A DNA stretch of 64,000 bases. Source: Spirochaetota bacterium. GTDB taxonomy: Bacteria > Spirochaetota > UBA4802 > JAFGJZ01. Shown here one piece after another: positions 17,417-26,613 of the stretch. The notes under the pieces are model-generated. The model made no database searches and was not told the DNA's origin. It worked only from the letters and a program-made list of their open reading frames with translations. Location of the stretch: positions 62,001 to 126,000 of the forward strand of contig JAFGRW010000106.1 in the NCBI GenBank assembly GCA_016934935.1, given 5' to 3'. The number at the start of each line of letters is the position of its first letter. The stretch's first letter is position 1. The position numbers and the translations under genes were made by a program.

Positions 17417-18393
17417 ACAGTTTTGGTAATATTTTCAGAGTATCACTTTTTGGGGAATCTCATGGATCAGCCGTTGGTGCTGTTCTTGATAATGCCCCAC
17501 CGGGGATACCTCTATCTTCTGAAGACTTTGTTCTGGATATGAATCGTCGGAAAAGCGGAAAAAAAGGTACAACTCCACGTTTGGAGTCAGATATACCGGA
17601 TATTGTTTCGGGTGTACATGAGGGGCTTACTACCGGTGCGCCAATAATGATCATGATAAAAAATGAAAACACAAGGTCAAAAGACTATTCGCTTTTTCGT
17701 GAAATGCCGCGTCCTGGGCATTCGGATTTTACTGCACAAAAAAAATATGGCGGTTTTAACGATTTGCGGGGTGGTGGAATGTTTTCCGCAAGGTTAACGA
17801 CTGCTATTGTTGCAGCTGGCGTTGTAGCAAAAAAAATATGTTCTCCTGTTAACTATAAAGCTGAGATTGTTCATATTGGTGGAAACATTGATATAGAAGC
17901 AGAGCTTGATTCTGTTATGGAAGATAAGGATTCAATTGGAGGTCTGGTTAAGTGTACAGGAATAAATATGCCAATAGGTCTTGGAGAACCTTTTTTTGGA
18001 AAATTTGAAGCACAGTTGGCACATATTATGTTTTCTTTACCGGCTGTTAAGGCTTTCGAAATTGGAAGTGGTGTCAAAGCTGCACTTATGCGCGGAAGTG
18101 AACATAATGACTGTTTTGCAGATGAAAACGGTAAAACATTTACTAATAATAGCGGTGGTACCTTAGGAGGTATTACTAACGGCAACTCCATAGAATTTAG
18201 TGTGACATTTAAACCTACGGCGAGTATTTCAATACCTCAAAAAACTTTCAATTTTGAAAAAGGCAGGATTGACACTCTGATAATAGAAGGAAGACATGAT
18301 GCATGTTTAACTCTTAGAACACCTGTAATAGTTGAAGCCTGTGCTGCAATTGTTACTGCTGATTTGTTACTTTATAATCGTATATATGGATAA
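17413..18393 (+). CDS. aroC: chorismate synthase
   Basis: Last common step: FMN-dependent conversion of EPSP to chorismate. N-terminal GNIFRVSLFGESHGSAVGAVLDNAPPGIPL and MNRRKSGKKGTTPRLESD carry the first active-site His (H17) and the Arg-rich FMN/phosphate region; RPGHSDFTAQKKYGGFNDLRGGGMFSARLT and the C-terminal GRHDACLTLRTPVIVEACAAIV are intact. At 326 residues it is shorter than the ~360 of most bacterial AroC, with the loss in the middle and not at the ends. The start overlaps the aroA stop by four bases (ATGA). It is followed after twelve bases by pheA. Confidence 0.96.
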   Translation: MNSFGNIFRVSLFGESHGSAVGAVLDNAPPGIPLSSEDFVLDMNRRKSGKKGTTPRLESDIPDIVSGVHEGLTTGAPIMIMIKNENTRSKDYSLFREMPRPGHSDFTAQKKYGGFNDLRGGGMFSARLTTAIVAAGVVAKKICSPVNYKAEIVHIGGNIDIEAELDSVMEDKDSIGGLVKCTGINMPIGLGEPFFGKFEAQLAHIMFSLPAVKAFEIGSGVKAALMRGSEHNDCFADENGKTFTNNSGGTLGGITNGNSIEFSVTFKPTASISIPQKTFNFEKGRIDTLIIEGRHDACLTLRTPVIVEACAAIVTADLLLYNRIYG

Positions 18394-18405
18394 TGGGAGA
18401 ATAAA

Positions 18406-19458
18406 ATGATACTGAAGGATATTAGAAAAAAAATTGATTTAAAAGACGCACAAATATTGAAGTTGCTCCATGAAAGAATGGAGCTTGCTGTTATGTCAAA
18501 GAAGTTTAAAAATGAAATAGAAGATTCAGAAAGAGAAGAGGAACTCTTCAAAATGATTGATGCCCATTCCGGTGTACTGATCAATCCTGAATTCAGCAAA
18601 AAACTATATAAAGATATTATCAGTGAAAGTAAGCGGCTTCAGGGAAAAAATTATAAATTAATAGGTTTCCAGGGAGAACAGGGCGCCTATCAGGAACTCG
18701 CTTCCCTTGTTTGGGATAAAAATTTGATACCTACTGCATGCTCAAGTTTTGCTGAGGTATTTAACGGAGTAGAGACTGGTCTCTATGATTATGGTATCGT
18801 TCCGATCGAGAACACTCTTGGGGGCGTTGTAAACCAGACAAACGATCTAATGATTCACTCCGATCTTTTTGTGGTAGGTGCCGTAGAACTTGAAATTCAT
18901 CATTGTCTATTGGCTCTTCCCGGGACTGATCATCGTGATATCAGAATGGTATATTCTCACCAACAGGCTCTGGCTCAATGTCGTAATTTTTTGGCTCGTC
19001 ATAATTTAGAGGGCATACCTTATTATAATACAGCTGGTGCCGCTAAAATGCTTATGCATGAAAAACCAAAAGCATCAGCGGTTATTGCCAGTCGACATGC
19101 CGCGGACATATATAATCTGGAGATTATAAAAGAAAACATTGAGGATCTTGATACAAACCGTACAAGATTTCTTATTATTTCGAAAAAGGAGAGTAATGAA
19201 AAGGGAGAGAAGTGCTCAGTTCTTTTCAGCACTGCTCATAAGGCAGGAACCCTTTTTCATGTAATAGAGATTTTTGCAAAAGAGAATATAAATCTTACCC
19301 GTATTGAATCTATTCCAAACAGACCTGGAACTTATGTGTTTTTTCTGGACTTTGAAGGTGATAAGAATGATCCACGAGTTCAGAATGTGCTAAAAGGTGT
19401 AAGTGAAGTTACGGGTGAATTCAGATTTATGGGATGCTATCGAGAGGTACATGCTTAA
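18406..19458 (+). CDS. pheA: bifunctional chorismate mutase/prephenate dehydratase
   Basis: Directs chorismate into phenylalanine: mutase makes prephenate, dehydratase makes phenylpyruvate. Three domains can be read in 350 residues: an AroQ-type helical chorismate mutase (1-80, with DIRKKIDLKDAQILKLLHERMELA), prephenate dehydratase (~84-265, with GFQGEQGAYQELA, PIENTLGGVVNQTNDLM, SHQQALAQCR and DTNRTRFLI) and a C-terminal ACT domain (~270-350) with ESIPNRPGTYVFFLDFEG, the usual phenylalanine-binding ESRP region. So feedback by phenylalanine is likely. It follows aroC by twelve bases with GGGAG upstream. Tyrosine and tryptophan branches must lie elsewhere. Confidence 0.95.
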   Translation: MILKDIRKKIDLKDAQILKLLHERMELAVMSKKFKNEIEDSEREEELFKMIDAHSGVLINPEFSKKLYKDIISESKRLQGKNYKLIGFQGEQGAYQELASLVWDKNLIPTACSSFAEVFNGVETGLYDYGIVPIENTLGGVVNQTNDLMIHSDLFVVGAVELEIHHCLLALPGTDHRDIRMVYSHQQALAQCRNFLARHNLEGIPYYNTAGAAKMLMHEKPKASAVIASRHAADIYNLEIIKENIEDLDTNRTRFLIISKKESNEKGEKCSVLFSTAHKAGTLFHVIEIFAKENINLTRIESIPNRPGTYVFFLDFEGDKNDPRVQNVLKGVSEVTGEFRFMGCYREVHA

Positions 19459-19473
19459 ATAGGGAGCGTTAAA

Positions 19474-20229
19474 ATGAGTTCCGGAAAAGTAAGCAAAAAG
19501 CTGTCAAAAAAGAGAATAACAAAGAAAACACCGGATAAAAGAGGCAAGGCGCAAAAGCCTGTGCCTGTTTCCGGGGCGAAAAATGCGGTTTTGATTCTTA
19601 TTGTTATGGCTTTGGTAACTGTACTCGTGTTTATGGGGGTACAGATGCTTAAGATAAAAAATGCTCCCCATACAAGAGTTGAAAAGTCGATTGTAGAACC
19701 TGATAAGTCTTTGACTGATAGTAAAAAAAGTAAAGACGAAAGTAAGAAAAATGAAAAACCGGATGACAGATCTACTGTTGCCGGTGAAACGAGTACTGAT
19801 AAAGCCAAGATACCAGATCTTGTCACGGGAAATATATATCTTTTATTCTTTGATGAGCGAAGTGAGTTAATTACATTACGTCCGGTTGCAAGGCGTTTTC
19901 GCAGTGACCAGTTATTAACGGATGCCTTAAGCATGTTAGTTAAAGGACCTCTCAAGGAAGAAAAAAACAAAGGTTTCGAAACAAGTCTTTCACCATCCAT
20001 GCGTTTCAATACGATTAAAGTAAAAAATAAAATTGCGTATATTGATATAAATCCCGAATTTGTGAAGGATTCTTTTGGCGATATTGGTGTGGCACGTGTC
20101 AATCAGGTTTTTTTGACATTAACACAGTTTGACAGTATTAATGGTATAGTTATCACCGTTAACGGCAAGAAAATTGACACAATGGATGACGGTCGGCATT
20201 TTGTTTGGCCTATGACAAGGAGATTATAA
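19474..20229 (+). CDS. GerMN-domain membrane protein
   Basis: A 251-residue protein with a basic N-terminus, one membrane segment (AVLILIVMALVTVLVFMGVQML, about residues 38-60), a charged Lys/Ser/Asp linker and a C-terminal GerMN domain (~115-250). The domain shows VTGNIYLLFFDERSELITL, LLTDALSMLVKGPLKEEKNKGFETSLSP and IAYIDINPEFV, typical of this fold. GerM is known from spore germination and spore assembly in Bacillus, but GerMN domains are common in non-spore formers, often linked to the cell envelope. It should be anchored in the inner membrane with the domain outside. It follows pheA by 15 bases and overlaps the CYTH gene by one base, so it rides on the aro-phe operon. Confidence 0.85.
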   Translation: MSSGKVSKKLSKKRITKKTPDKRGKAQKPVPVSGAKNAVLILIVMALVTVLVFMGVQMLKIKNAPHTRVEKSIVEPDKSLTDSKKSKDESKKNEKPDDRSTVAGETSTDKAKIPDLVTGNIYLLFFDERSELITLRPVARRFRSDQLLTDALSMLVKGPLKEEKNKGFETSLSPSMRFNTIKVKNKIAYIDINPEFVKDSFGDIGVARVNQVFLTLTQFDSINGIVITVNGKKIDTMDDGRHFVWPMTRRL

Positions 20230-20741
20230 TGTACGAGATAGAAATCAAGGCTTATTGTAATGATCTCTCCTTGATAGAAAACGAATTAGAATTGGAAAAG
20301 GCGCTTTTTGTTGGTGAGTATAAACAGCATGATATTTATTATAACCATCCATTACGTGATTTTAAACAAACTGATGAGGCATTCAGAATACGATCTGTCG
20401 ATGGTAATCAATTTGTTACCTACAAAGGCCCGAAAATTTCTCAAACAGCTAAAACAAGGGTAGAACTTGAAACATCCATAGGTGAGTTCGAATCCTTCCG
20501 ATCAATACTTTTATCACTTGGCTTCAAAGAGGGGGGCGAAGTTGTAAAAATCCGAAAAGAGTATAAACTAAACGATGTTACCGTCTGTCTTGATAACGTT
20601 TATGGAGCGGGAAGTTTTGTAGAATTTGAAATTATGGGATCCGACATCGCGAAAGGTGAACAGGCGCTATTTGAAATGGCCGAGCATCTTGGGCTTAGAC
20701 GTTTCGAAAGAAAGTCATATCTGGAGCTTGTTTTAGGATAA
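20229..20741 (+). CDS. CYTH-domain enzyme (class IV adenylate cyclase-like)
   Basis: A 170-residue triphosphate tunnel metalloenzyme. The signature ExExK is at the very N-terminus (MYEIEIKAYC), followed by a ladder of charged strands: DEAFRIRSV, QFVTYKGPKIS, KTRVELETSI, VVKIRKEYKL, VCLDNVYGAGSFVEFEIMG. This pattern fits the CyaB/class IV adenylate cyclase branch, yet many relatives hydrolyse thiamine triphosphate or inorganic polyphosphate, so the substrate is open. I chose ATG at 20229: AAGGAG lies six bases upstream and the codon shares a base with the GerMN stop (TAATG). A start 24 bases earlier has no such site. Confidence 0.88.
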   Translation: MYEIEIKAYCNDLSLIENELELEKALFVGEYKQHDIYYNHPLRDFKQTDEAFRIRSVDGNQFVTYKGPKISQTAKTRVELETSIGEFESFRSILLSLGFKEGGEVVKIRKEYKLNDVTVCLDNVYGAGSFVEFEIMGSDIAKGEQALFEMAEHLGLRRFERKSYLELVLG

Positions 20742-20769
20742 GTATTTTGTTGGAGCTATTGGGGGAATT

Positions 20770-20898
20770 ATGGAACAAAAAGTATATATTTATATTTGTG
20801 ATCATTGTAAAAAAATGTCACGGGTAAATAAAGATGATCCTATACCCCACTGCTGCGGCCAGTTGATGCGTCGTTATGATGATGCAAATACCAAATAA
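20770..20898 (+). CDS. 42-residue zinc-ribbon protein
   Basis: A short frame with a good G-rich ribosome binding site (GGGGG, five bases upstream of the ATG) 28 bases after the CYTH gene. The 42 residues contain ICDHCKKMSRV at the start and PHCCGQLMRR in the second half, so Cys10/Cys13 and a His-Cys-Cys group (27-29) can bind one zinc ion, as in rubredoxin-like or short zinc-ribbon proteins. No other domain fits. Such tiny proteins at operon ends are often missed by gene callers. The function is unknown; it may bind nucleic acid or be a regulatory partner. Confidence 0.7.
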   Translation: MEQKVYIYICDHCKKMSRVNKDDPIPHCCGQLMRRYDDANTK

Positions 20899-21405
20899 AC
20901 TTCATATAGCATCTTAATATTTTTTAACATCCATCCAAAATTTTTATCATTATTGAACATATCGTTTGTTGAATAATAAGCGATTATCATGTTCTGAACG
21001 ATAAGTGATAATATTCCAGATTAAAAGCATGAAAATGATGCAATAGAATCGGTTGCATTGATGTATCAAATAAAATAATAAAAATATATTTAGACATTTT
21101 AAAATTTGAATTATTGTTATTGCCGATATTTATATAGGTATATTAACGTCCAATTTATATTCATGGCAAAATTATACTTTAACATGTTTCAAGAAAATTG
21201 TGTTAATATGTATTTCATAATCAGTTATTAATATGTTTATCTATTTTAGCAATCAAGAACTTGGTCAAATATTCATATAACTGTTGTTACAATATTTAAA
21301 GAGTAACTTTATCATGGTTTATTTAACAAATATCTATAAGATTATAAAAGTCACTATATTATAATAAGCTTTTTTATAACAAATCCGAATTTATACTAAA
21401 AGTAG
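20899..21405. other. 507-base AT-rich intergenic region
   Basis: No gene, tRNA or clear terminator is visible here. The first 100 bases hold nested inverted repeats: TATCGTT with AACGATA, and ATTATCA with TGATAAT, around 20958-21015. The rest is very AT-rich with several TATAAT-like hexamers but no convincing -35 partner. It separates the end of the aro-phe operon from an envelope gene and probably contains the promoter of the latter. Confidence 0.6.
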
Positions 21406-22995
21406 ATGGAAAAAAACATAATACATATCAGAAAAACGATTTTAAACTTGGTAATGGTTATTATTGCTGTTACGCATATTTATAGTTGCCAGGATGGTTA
21501 CGATTATATTTTTTTAGAGAGTGATGAAAGTGAAGAGTCAAATGAAAACAAGACGTTTGATAATAAAGCTGAAAATATAGCGGATGATACAGAGACATAT
21601 AACAATTATAATAATAGTATAGGTAGTACTCTTGCATCAAATTTTACAAATACTATGTACGGTGTCGGATCCATATTAGGAAGTGGTACTGTTTGGTATT
21701 ATATGGAAAAATCAAACAAGCGAGACCAGTTTTTTAATTCCGGAGATGATATAAGAAGTCGTTTTACATCATTTGATGCCTGGAGGTTTGACGATAACCT
21801 CTTTGAAACAAACGCTGTCAGCCACCCTATGGCAGGAGCGGGATATTTTATATCCGCAAGGTTAAACAACTATAACCAGTACGAATCATTTTTGTTTTCG
21901 TTGGGAGGATCTCTTGTATGGGAATATTTCTGCGAGTTTCAGGAAGTAGTCAGCATTAACGATATGATTTTTACTCCTATTGGGGGTTACGCTATAGGTG
22001 AATCATTCTTCCAATTCGCAAATTTTTATGCTGATAATTCATCTAACAGTTCACTGGGTGATACTATTCAATATTATACAAAATCTCAGGATGGACGTTA
22101 TAAAAATGGTTTGCGTAATAGTCCGGGAAATAATCCTTTCTGGTATGATGCTTATCTCTATGGAGGGTATTCTCAAACTGATAGTGATCATTACACAACA
22201 AATGTTGGTCTTTATACCCAATTTTATGGGTTAAGAGGTGTAAAAGAGAACGGTTATTTTAATAAATTTCTTTATAATTCACCCTACACAAAAATTGAGA
22301 TTGATTTTGGTGCAGGTAATACCTGGTTAAAAGACTGTTATCTTTTCTTCGAATCTGGACATTTGTCTTATGTTAATCAAAACCTTCATAACAGAAGAGC
22401 CGGTTATGCTGTAATCACCACTTTAACAAGTGCATTTGAATATAAAAACTATTATTATCAGGGTTTTCGCGATCGTATTGGTGCGGTGAGTCCTGTGAAA
22501 CTTAATACTGATTTTCTTTTTGATTACAGGGATTTTTCCATTAATTTGGAATCCGGTTTATCACCCAATTTCGCACAGGTGAGCCCTTTCGGTTTGGGCC
22601 CATTTTATCAAGACGGGTACCATAGTGACTATTTAAGAGAACATGGTGCGCATACAACGGCAAATCGTGGTTACTATTTTGGTTATGGTTTCAGTTCAAA
22701 GAGTTCACTAACGGTTTCGTACAAGAACTATCAAAGCGGGCTTAGTTACAACTTTGATTACTACAAATCAATTAATACTGATGGATTAATAAATAGGGAA
22801 GAACCGACCAATAAGAATTTTAAAATGAAAGATGAGAGATCTGTATTCTCATCATGGTTAAAATATGATATTACTGACACCTGGAGTCTGGTTGCAAAAT
22901 ATTATCGCAATGAAATAGAAGGAACAGTGGAAGGTTACAACAGATCCGATTTTGAAAGATCAATTAAACTGCTGACATTATACAATTTTAGATAA
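21406..22995 (+). CDS. DUF3943-like envelope protein with lipobox
   Basis: A 529-residue exported protein. The N-terminal hydrophobic stretch (about 12-26) ends in THIYSC, a plausible lipobox with Cys27, followed by an acidic Asn/Glu-rich linker. The middle region (~110-200) with LFETNAVSHPMAGAGYFISARLNNY, WEYFCEFQEVVSINDMIFTPIGGYAIGE resembles DUF3943 proteins. The remainder has alternating aromatic strands such as GYYFGYGFSSKSSLTVSYKNYQSGLSYNFDYY and ends in LLTLYNFR, like an outer membrane beta-barrel. So I picture a lipid-anchored or outer membrane protein. The ribosome binding site is weak, and the 507-base upstream region may hold control elements. Function unknown. Confidence 0.7.
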   Translation: MEKNIIHIRKTILNLVMVIIAVTHIYSCQDGYDYIFLESDESEESNENKTFDNKAENIADDTETYNNYNNSIGSTLASNFTNTMYGVGSILGSGTVWYYMEKSNKRDQFFNSGDDIRSRFTSFDAWRFDDNLFETNAVSHPMAGAGYFISARLNNYNQYESFLFSLGGSLVWEYFCEFQEVVSINDMIFTPIGGYAIGESFFQFANFYADNSSNSSLGDTIQYYTKSQDGRYKNGLRNSPGNNPFWYDAYLYGGYSQTDSDHYTTNVGLYTQFYGLRGVKENGYFNKFLYNSPYTKIEIDFGAGNTWLKDCYLFFESGHLSYVNQNLHNRRAGYAVITTLTSAFEYKNYYYQGFRDRIGAVSPVKLNTDFLFDYRDFSINLESGLSPNFAQVSPFGLGPFYQDGYHSDYLREHGAHTTANRGYYFGYGFSSKSSLTVSYKNYQSGLSYNFDYYKSINTDGLINREEPTNKNFKMKDERSVFSSWLKYDITDTWSLVAKYYRNEIEGTVEGYNRSDFERSIKLLTLYNFR

Positions 22996-22997
22996 AA

Positions 22998-23903
22998 TTA
23001 TTGGTATTTTTTATCTATGGCCGGAGGATTTCCTTTGTAGGAAACCTTCTTGGATAATTCGTAAGTAAAAGATGAAGAGTAAAAATACCTTTTTTCGTGA
23101 CTTCTTGCAGCGCATTGTAGCGAAGAACTTCCATTCTGAAATATCAAAAACCATGATTCAATTGGTGAAAATCGCACCTTGTGTATAGATGATACATCCA
23201 GGAAAAGTGTTTCGCAATTATCGGGTGTATTATATTTTATTGGTATCATACCCGGAAGGTGATCATGAGCAGAAATCCAGACATCTACGGTATAATCTTT
23301 TATAACATTCCAAAATCTGTCTGAGTCTTTTATTATCATAGTCCAGTTTAAGGTCGAAACCAGCTGGCTCTGAAACAGGGGAGCATGAGTTACTGTAATT
23401 ATTATAGAATCCTGGTTATTGATTACAATATTTTTCCACCATTCGAATACATCATCTGATATTATGGTATTTGCTTTTTTTGTTTCATCAGATAAAAAAA
23501 TAAAAAGAAGGTTCCCACAGCTAACTGTGTAATGGAGGGGTTTACCTGTTTGTCGTTTATATGTCTCAATATCATGGTTGTCATGATTTCCGGCAATTTC
23601 GTACCAGTAGGTAATTCCAGTTTTTTTACGCAGATCCTTTATCCAATTCCAGTACATGTCAGATGATTGCCTGTGATTTATGTCTCCGGCTACAATGGCC
23701 ATATCGGGAACAAAGGGTAAAGATCTGACGTCATCAATCGCATATTCGTAATGGTATTTTTCCCAGAGATAACGAGGTTGTATGTCTGAATGAGCCCAAA
23801 TGATTAATGTTTCAGATGGTTCAACCTTGTCATTAATAACAAGTTCAGTAGAGCAAGAAAAAAAAGTTGTTAATAATAAAAGACAAAATAAATTTGTTTT
23901 CAT
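22998..23903 (-). CDS. calcineurin-like phosphoesterase lipoprotein
   Basis: Exported metallophosphoesterase, 301 residues. A short signal peptide ends in the lipobox TTFFSC (Cys17). The metal-binding motifs follow in order: HSDIQ (a D-x-Q variant of the usual D-x-H), VAGDINH, IAGNHDNHD, VTHAPL and SAHDHLPG. These five motifs place two metal ions in the active site. The substrate could be a phosphomono- or diester; nothing in the context decides it. Its stop codon lies only two bases from the stop of the convergent DUF3943-like gene, with no terminator between. The next leftward gene upstream, SH3, is 76 bases away. Confidence 0.87.
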   Translation of the reverse strand: MKTNLFCLLLLTTFFSCSTELVINDKVEPSETLIIWAHSDIQPRYLWEKYHYEYAIDDVRSLPFVPDMAIVAGDINHRQSSDMYWNWIKDLRKKTGITYWYEIAGNHDNHDIETYKRQTGKPLHYTVSCGNLLFIFLSDETKKANTIISDDVFEWWKNIVINNQDSIIITVTHAPLFQSQLVSTLNWTMIIKDSDRFWNVIKDYTVDVWISAHDHLPGMIPIKYNTPDNCETLFLDVSSIHKVRFSPIESWFLIFQNGSSSLQCAARSHEKRYFYSSSFTYELSKKVSYKGNPPAIDKKYQ

Positions 23904-23979
23904 TCTGTGCCCTATGCGTGAGGTTTAAATTTATTACTAATACTGGAAGTATTGGTAATAAATGAAATTCCTAAGCAAA

Positions 23980-25035
23980 TTATTCGACAATTATGAATTT
24001 TCCAAAAATCCATCCGGTAGTATTAGAAGTTTTAACCTGATACCATGTCTCACCAGCAATTTTTTTTACTGAATTTTTATCCACAGTACCGGATATAATT
24101 TTACCATCTGAAATTGGGTAACTGACTGTATAAATGGATTCACTTTCACCTGTTATTGTTATTCCTTTACCGGCATCCAGTTTGATTTTTTTACCAGACT
24201 CCATAGTTATTTGAGTCTGACCTACAAGAACGGCACCGTTTATATTGGCACTGTTGGTTTTTGCAATTACAACAACCTTGCTATTGTTATGCAGCTGTCT
24301 AATTACATCAGAAGAGACGTCAGGTTGCACTCGTAAATTAACATTGTTACCGGTAATTGTGCCTTTAGCATTAATTTCAATTATTGAATCGTCAATTTGA
24401 GCTTTACCGGATTCGGTCGACTCTATCGGGTCTTCGATAGAAGGAGTATCTTTGTTGTAAAAATATATGGCAATTATACAGGTTAACAAGATTACAATTA
24501 TTATTGCTACAGGAATATAGGGTTTTGATTTAAAGATATGTAGGGGGTTAAATGCAAATTTCTGACTGATTCTTGTATTTATCCCTTTTTTCTCCTTTTT
24601 TGCTGGGGGTGTTTTTTTATTAGCTATCGAAAAAGTGTTTTTTGGTTTTGACGCGGGTTTGTCGTTTAATGCTTGAATTATTGCTCCTTGCTGTTTTTTT
24701 CGTAATTCAAGCTCCTTTTGTAACTCCTGAAGTTGTTTTTGACTATCTTTGATTTTAACCGATGCTGCCTTTTTTGAATCATGATTACCATTGTTGGCAT
24801 CCGCCGTAAGCTTGGAAATTACTTTAACAAGTGGTTTTAAATCACGTTGAATTTCATTAATTCTTTTTTCAGTACCTGATAATACTTGCATGGCTTTCTT
24901 TTTTAAAACCTGAAGCTCTATTTTCTGTTCAGATAAAGTTTTAGAATCATTTTGATTATTTGATTTTTCAGCTGCCGAAATTTGCTTTCTGATCTCGATT
25001 ATTTGTTTTAAATCGGCGGAGGTTAATTTGCTCAT
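23980..25035 (-). CDS. coiled-coil membrane protein with C-terminal SH3-like domain
   Basis: A 351-residue protein in three parts. Residues 1-125 form a Lys/Gln-rich coiled coil (for example KIKDSQKQLQELQKELELRKKQQ). After a basic linker, one membrane helix follows (about 175-200, IPVAIIIVILLTCIIAIYFY). The C-terminal ~130 residues lie outside and contain a bacterial SH3 domain: GTITGNNVNLRVQPDVSSDVIRQLHNNSKVVVIAK at the start and ETWYQVKTSNTTGWIFGKFIIVE at the end, with a ~60-residue insertion between. Such domains often bind peptidoglycan. I take the ATG at 25035 because GAGAG lies before it; a 12-residue extension lacks a site. Confidence 0.8.
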   Translation of the reverse strand: MSKLTSADLKQIIEIRKQISAAEKSNNQNDSKTLSEQKIELQVLKKKAMQVLSGTEKRINEIQRDLKPLVKVISKLTADANNGNHDSKKAASVKIKDSQKQLQELQKELELRKKQQGAIIQALNDKPASKPKNTFSIANKKTPPAKKEKKGINTRISQKFAFNPLHIFKSKPYIPVAIIIVILLTCIIAIYFYNKDTPSIEDPIESTESGKAQIDDSIIEINAKGTITGNNVNLRVQPDVSSDVIRQLHNNSKVVVIAKTNSANINGAVLVGQTQITMESGKKIKLDAGKGITITGESESIYTVSYPISDGKIISGTVDKNSVKKIAGETWYQVKTSNTTGWIFGKFIIVE

Positions 25036-25194
25036 ATATTTCTCTCTTTTATATTTTGGATAAATAATCATTAAGTTATGAAGATTTATTTTGATATTAT
25101 CTTTATTGTAGTCAAGCTGTTTTCATTTTGATTATTTTATGTGGTTACTCATTTCGGTATTTTTTTATAGCTTAATAAAAACATTATTTTGCGA

Positions 25195-25221
25195 TAGCAT
25201 TCGACGATATTTCGAATGTTA
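25195..25221. repeat. intergenic hairpin
   Basis: TAGCATTCGA and TCGAATGTTA pair around a seven-base loop (ten pairs with one G-T). It lies between the YibE/F gene and the SH3 gene, both leftward. No T-run follows on either strand, so it is a poor intrinsic terminator; an operator or mRNA-stability hairpin is possible. Confidence 0.45.
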
Positions 25222-25288
25222 ACGATCAAAATGATCCTTTTGTTTTTCGATTTTAGAATGAATTACGAGTTATTAATATTGGCAGCCT

Positions 25289-26434
25289 TTAATAATTAAC
25301 ATTTCTTTTAGCCTTATTATATTTGTCAAAATGTATCTTTGTTGCAATAAATGCTGTTGCTGGAATAGCGGTAAACATCCCCAAACTGCCTACAAATGAT
25401 TTTATAATTTCGATTAAAACAGGGTTATGTGAAAAGATCATCGAGACTGGCATTTGTGCGTCATACTTCATATAAATAATCAGAACAATAGAAAGGGAGC
25501 TTCCCACATAGGCAAGAATGAGTGTGTTTACCATTGAACCAAGTATATCTTTTCCAATAGTCAGGGATGAGACAAAGGCCTTTTTAAATTCAATTTTGGG
25601 GTTGGCTTCAAAAATCTCACTTGTCGCGGAGGCAATTGAAACAGCTACATCCATTATTGCACCTAATGCTGCAATGATCATACCCGAAAGAGCAAGATTG
25701 CGAAGATCAATTCGATTCTCAGCAAGATAAAAAACCTGTATCATATCGTCAGTAATTATGCCCGCAAGGTGCATCGACCACCCGCAAATCAGAGCAAGAA
25801 TTGTAGCCACGATAACTCCTGATGTCGCGCCTGTTATTGCAGCTGTAGTTTTTCTTGTGATTCCTGTAATTACCGGTATTGTGATAAAAATGGATATGAT
25901 TGAGATAAGAACAGTTAATACCAGAGAAGGATAACCCTTCACAGTCAAGGGAACGAAAACAAAAAATATCAACCCAACAGTAATCATGAGTGCCAACAAT
26001 GAAAATAGACCTTTCGTTTTTCCAATACCAACAATCGTTATCACTAATAGAATCATAACTATTGTTATCCCTGCAGTATTGTCCAGATCATAAAGTGCTA
26101 TATAATTGTCGGTTTCGTCTTCCATCATAATACTGTTAAAACCGATAAATATTTTATCGCCTTCTTTATATCTGCTGTAGGCAGGCATGCTGTCCTGGCC
26201 CGCGTATACGACCTGCTTTGTCTCCCCCTTAAAATCACCGGACAGAATTTCCAGTGAAAATACGGTTTCGATTTGTACTTCACCGGTGATTTCATCGGTT
26301 AATCGCCTTGTTTCAATTGTATTTATTTTGGCTTTAGCGTAGGTAATTTCCTGATCAAAATCCTGAGCTGAAATGTTTGTAGTAAAACAGATTAAGATTA
26401 TTGATAAAAATAGAAAAATTCCAGATCGGTTCAT
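25289..26434 (-). CDS. YibE/F family membrane protein
   Basis: A 381-residue inner membrane protein with an N-terminal signal peptide (cleavage probably after NISA, residue 23). Residues ~24-120 form an extracytoplasmic beta domain (EITYAKAKINTIETRRLTDEITGEVQIETVFSLEILSGDFKGE), followed by about seven or eight membrane helices, including GLFSLLALMITVGLIFFVFVPL, the family-typical LGAIMDVAVSIASATSEI and GKDILGSMVNTLILAYVGSSL. These match YibE/F-like proteins, whose function is unknown in general; a transport role has been suggested. GGAGG stands five bases before the ATG. The gene is divergent from the tail-anchored unknown gene. Confidence 0.86.
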   Translation of the reverse strand: MNRSGIFLFLSIILICFTTNISAQDFDQEITYAKAKINTIETRRLTDEITGEVQIETVFSLEILSGDFKGETKQVVYAGQDSMPAYSRYKEGDKIFIGFNSIMMEDETDNYIALYDLDNTAGITIVMILLVITIVGIGKTKGLFSLLALMITVGLIFFVFVPLTVKGYPSLVLTVLISIISIFITIPVITGITRKTTAAITGATSGVIVATILALICGWSMHLAGIITDDMIQVFYLAENRIDLRNLALSGMIIAALGAIMDVAVSIASATSEIFEANPKIEFKKAFVSSLTIGKDILGSMVNTLILAYVGSSLSIVLIIYMKYDAQMPVSMIFSHNPVLIEIIKSFVGSLGMFTAIPATAFIATKIHFDKYNKAKRNVNY

Positions 26435-26613
26435 ATATCCTCCAAGAATATTCTTAAATAAACGTAAAATCTATAATTATACCGATATTATGTACGTCAA
26501 AAAGTGTAAAGAAAAGATTACCTTGTAAGAGTATAATTCGGATTTTTTTTATCTTCTATATTAGATAAAATGGTTTAATCAAGCGAATTTATGTTATATA
26601 AACAGACAAATAG

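Noticed and set aside
19455-20102. Open frame of 215 codons on the - strand opposite the GerMN gene
   Set aside because: Shadow of the Lys/Asp-rich coding strand; no family match, no binding site, and the + strand gene is well supported.
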